Assembly: GCA_046483315.1 (NCBI GenBank)
Contig: JAWODJ010000058.1
Span: 124,001-188,000, forward strand
Source of the DNA: PXAP01 sp046483315
Lineage (GTDB): Bacteria > Bacteroidota > Bacteroidia > Bacteroidales > PUMT01
Length of the DNA stretch: 64,000 bases
Direction: 5' to 3'
Below the pieces are notes generated by a model, which saw only the letters and a list, made by a program, of their open reading frames with translations, ran no database searches and was not told the DNA's origin. Position numbers and translations under genes: made by a program. Shown here one piece after another: positions 61,967 through 64,000 of the stretch; within the stretch, counting starts at the first letter, position 1; every line of letters starts with the position of its first letter.

Positions 61967-62551
61967 ATGAATATGATGCGTCTGTTTTTTATTTTTTTTA
62001 TAACTGTTTTGTTGATTTTACCGGCAATCTCCTGCAGAAATGATTATTCTCCCAAACCAAGGGGTTATTTCAGGATTGATTTCCCTGAAAAATCATATGT
62101 CCCTTACAATGGGGATTGTCCTTTCCGCTTTATGTATCCTTCATATGCCGTTATCAGTAATGATGAAAGCCATAATGCCCGGCCTTGCTGGATAAATATT
62201 GATTTTCCTCAGTTCAGGGGCAGGCTTCACATAAGTTATATGGAGGTTGACAACAACCTTGTTGAATATATGGAAGATGCAAGAAAATTAGCATATAAAC
62301 ATACGGTAAAGGCAGACGCCATCGATGAGAGGATGTTTTTTAATCATCAACAGGATGTTTATGGCGTTATGTATGATATAAAAGGGAATTCAGCTTCTGC
62401 CATTCAATTTTATCTGACCGACAGCAGCAGACATTTTTTTCGCGGAGCTTTGTATTTTGAAGTGCAGCCGGATAAGGATTCCCTTGCCCCTGTGATTGAT
62501 TATTTCAGGGAAGATATATTATACATTATTGAAAGTTTTGCCTGGGAATAA
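61967..62551 (+). CDS. gldD: Gliding-motility lipoprotein GldD
   Basis: This protein of about 194 residues is a lipoprotein with LILPAISC as lipobox and RNDYSPKPRGYFRIDFPE as the usual GldD opening. The rest includes RPCWINIDFPQFRGRLHI and GALYFEVQPDKDSLAPVIDY. GldD is needed for gliding and T9SS activity with GldE. I start at the ATG 61967 rather than 61934, because the earlier one overlaps gldE and adds polar residues before the signal peptide. Confidence 0.92.
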   Translation: MNMMRLFFIFFITVLLILPAISCRNDYSPKPRGYFRIDFPEKSYVPYNGDCPFRFMYPSYAVISNDESHNARPCWINIDFPQFRGRLHISYMEVDNNLVEYMEDARKLAYKHTVKADAIDERMFFNHQQDVYGVMYDIKGNSASAIQFYLTDSSRHFFRGALYFEVQPDKDSLAPVIDYFREDILYIIESFAWE

Positions 62552-62597
62552 ATGATTTTCGATCTTTGTTTTTTTAACTAAAAGAGAATCCGTTATT

Positions 62598-63230
62598 ATG
62601 GGTCTGGTAATGAAAAAATTTGTGCAGGATGATTGCCTCCTCGGCTTATGGGAGATAACCGAAGATTTTTTTTCGCTTTACAATATGCTGGAACTTAATG
62701 CTGAAGAGATTGAGACCCTTAACAGTTTTAAAAGTTATAACAGGAAGCTGGAGTGGCTGAGTGTAAGGGTACTGCTCACAGAGATGGCCGGGTCGGGTGC
62801 CAGGATATCCTACAATGGTAACAGAAAACCCTTTTTAACGGACAGGAACTATCATATCAGCATTTCCCATTCAAACAGGCTGACATCAATAATAATCAGC
62901 CGTAAACGCAGGGTTGGCATTGACCTGGAGTATGTATCGGGCAAAATCTCCAGCCTTGCAGGTAAGTTTCTGACAGACGCAGAGGAAGAGGCTTTAAGCA
63001 GAAAGTCCAGGAAATATCATGTATACATATACTGGTGTGCGAAGGAGGCACTTTATAAAATTTGTGATAAGCAGAATATTAATTTTCGGGAGGATATAAT
63101 AATTGACCCTTTCCTTCCCGGGAAACAGGGTACTCTTACCGGGAAGGTACAAACCAGTGCCATAAAAGAGAATTTTGTCCTGCATTATTTTAAATATCAG
63201 AATTATTCTGTAGTTTGGTGTTGCAAGTGA
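62598..63230 (+). CDS. 4'-phosphopantetheinyl transferase (Sfp type)
   Basis: This 210-residue cytosolic enzyme attaches the phosphopantetheine arm to carrier proteins. The conserved blocks are RRVGIDLEYVS (Asp and Glu that hold Mg2+) and WCAKEALYKICD (Glu and Lys). The N-terminal half contains KLEWLSVRVLLTEM. The ACP or peptide-synthase partner is unknown. It is 46 bases after gldD and is followed after eight bases by the GGGPS-like gene. Confidence 0.9.
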   Translation: MGLVMKKFVQDDCLLGLWEITEDFFSLYNMLELNAEEIETLNSFKSYNRKLEWLSVRVLLTEMAGSGARISYNGNRKPFLTDRNYHISISHSNRLTSIIISRKRRVGIDLEYVSGKISSLAGKFLTDAEEEALSRKSRKYHVYIYWCAKEALYKICDKQNINFREDIIIDPFLPGKQGTLTGKVQTSAIKENFVLHYFKYQNYSVVWCCK

Positions 63231-63238
63231 ACTGACTT

Positions 63239-63961
63239 ATGATTTACAATTCCATTCTTGATCTTTCCGGGAGTAAAAAGATGCTTGTTCTTCTGATTGA
63301 TCCCGACGAAACAGGCACTGATGCATTGCCAGTATTAATGAGTTATGCTGCAGCAGCAGGGGTTTCTATGATATTTGTCGGAGGCAGCCTTGTAAACCAT
63401 CCGGTCGGCCCGTTAATTGACAGCATACGGAGTTTTTCATCGGTTCCTGTCTTGTTGTTTCCGGGTAATCCAAGCCAGTTAAGCGATAAGGCTGACGGGT
63501 TATTGCTTTTGTCGCTTATATCGGGCAGAAATCCTGAATTTTTGATTGGGAACCATGTCGTTGCCGCACAGTTTTTGAAAAACAGCTCCATGGAGATCAT
63601 ACCAACAGGTTATATGCTGATTGAAAACGGAAAAACCAGTTCGGCTGAATATATGAGCAATACCAAACCTCTGCCATGTAATAAGCCTGATCTTGCTATA
63701 TCCACTGCCATGGCAGGAGAGATGCTCGGACTAAAACTTATATATATGGAGGGCGGAAGCGGAGCCCCTTCTGTAATACCGTCGGAAATGATAACGGCGG
63801 TGAAAAGGAGTATCAGCATCCCGCTAATTGTTGGAGGGGGTATCAGGTCGGCAAAAGATTTGAGGGTAGTTTTTGATGCAGGCGCCGATATAGCTGTTGT
63901 TGGGAATGCTGTAGAAAAGAATGCAGGGAAGCTGGAAGAATTTGCTTCCCTGGTAAAATAA
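63239..63961 (+). CDS. Geranylgeranylglyceryl phosphate synthase family protein
   Basis: This 240-residue TIM-barrel enzyme is of the archaeal-type GGGPS/PcrB family. LLIDPDETGTDALPVLM carries the Asp that binds Mg2+. FVGGSLVNHPVGPLID, the IPTGYMLIENGKTSSAEYM segment, YMEGGSGAPSVIPSEMI and VGGGIRSAKDLRVVFDAGAD are characteristic. It would join a polyprenyl group to glycerol 1-phosphate. The prenyl length is unknown. Members are known in Bacteroidota, where the product's use is poorly understood. It ends two bases before a strong terminator. Confidence 0.93.
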   Translation: MIYNSILDLSGSKKMLVLLIDPDETGTDALPVLMSYAAAAGVSMIFVGGSLVNHPVGPLIDSIRSFSSVPVLLFPGNPSQLSDKADGLLLLSLISGRNPEFLIGNHVVAAQFLKNSSMEIIPTGYMLIENGKTSSAEYMSNTKPLPCNKPDLAISTAMAGEMLGLKLIYMEGGSGAPSVIPSEMITAVKRSISIPLIVGGGIRSAKDLRVVFDAGADIAVVGNAVEKNAGKLEEFASLVK

Positions 63962-63991
63962 AACAGGCTGCCTTTTTTGGACAGCCTGTTT
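63961..63991 (+). terminator. Intrinsic terminator after the GGGPS gene
   Basis: AAACAGGCTG (63961-63970) pairs with CAGCCTGTTT (63982-63991), extended by CC/GG with an A bulge; a T-rich stretch (TTTTG TTTG) follows. It starts at the last base of the stop codon and fits a rho-independent terminator for the gldE-gldD-PPTase-GGGPS run. Confidence 0.7.
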
Positions 63992-64000
63992 TGTTTGTTC

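Noticed and set aside
1..64000. tRNA, rRNA, IS elements, prophage or defence systems
   Set aside because: I looked for T-loop-like sequences, transposase motifs, integrases and nuclease/helicase clusters on both strands and found none that could be supported.

Overview
The window looks like a chromosomal stretch of a Bacteroidota bacterium, most likely of the Bacteroidales/Marinilabiliales type. The evidence is the gene content: type IX secretion and gliding genes (gldE, gldD, a PorG-like DUF6089 pair, a T9SS sorting tail on an M14 peptidase), many families typical of this phylum (DUF5916, DUF1080, DUF3078, DUF2279, DUF4924), a 30-residue COX24/AURKAIP1-type ribosomal protein, and several TAnnTTTG promoter -7 elements. 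Start codons rarely have a Shine-Dalgarno sequence. A two-subunit 2-oxoacid:ferredoxin oxidoreductase suggests anaerobic or microaerophilic metabolism, and a tetraheme cytochrome suggests periplasmic electron transfer. I see no rRNA, tRNA, CRISPR array, prophage or insertion sequence. Almost all of the window is core or envelope housekeeping.

Layout. 1-8.0 kb: a 3'-truncated GH20 hexosaminidase-like enzyme, a nitrilase-family hydrolase, a DUF1080 protein, a DUF5916 outer-membrane protein and hutH. 8.1-9.9 kb (minus strand): an ECF sigma factor, a one-TM acidic protein and a Spy-like periplasmic protein, likely an envelope-stress operon. 10-17 kb: transketolase, YchF, a secreted M14 carboxypeptidase and an alkaline-phosphatase-fold protein whose active site looks destroyed. 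17-24.7 kb: a large secreted gluzincin/TolB-propeller/barrel protein, korA-korB with a PrcB-like lipoprotein, and a gamma-carbonic-anhydrase-like protein. 24.7-33.4 kb (minus strand): CBS protein, nadK, two DUF6089/PorG-like proteins, uppS, bamA, two skp genes and murI, an envelope-biogenesis block similar to the porG region of Porphyromonas gingivalis. 33.4-41.1 kb: pdxJ, an alpha/beta hydrolase, udk, manA, engB, prs, rplY, pth, an S4 protein and DUF4924. 41.1-50.8 kb: DUF2279, DUF3078, a DCC protein, an acyltransferase, a tetraheme cytochrome fused to a SUMF1/FGE-like domain, a Tat-exported Gfo/Idh/MocA oxidoreductase, an M19 dipeptidase and a pirin. 50.7-64 kb: a two-domain OlsF-like acyltransferase, an EamA transporter, lnt, dsbD, rng, the 30-aa ribosomal protein, HU, ssb, gldE, gldD, a phosphopantetheinyl transferase and an archaeal-type GGGP-synthase homologue ending at a terminator.

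The genes most worth a second look are the cytochrome-SUMF1 fusion with its Tat-exported oxidoreductase neighbour, and the degenerate PafA-like phosphatase. Several noncoding structures also stand out. One is a 19-bp inverted repeat next to paired CAAAATTTTG palindromes 21 bp apart; a 15-nt match to one of these sites recurs 18 kb away. Another is an inverted repeat running from stop codon to stop codon between two convergent genes. A third is a terminator hairpin that lies inside the C-terminal codons of the opposing gene.
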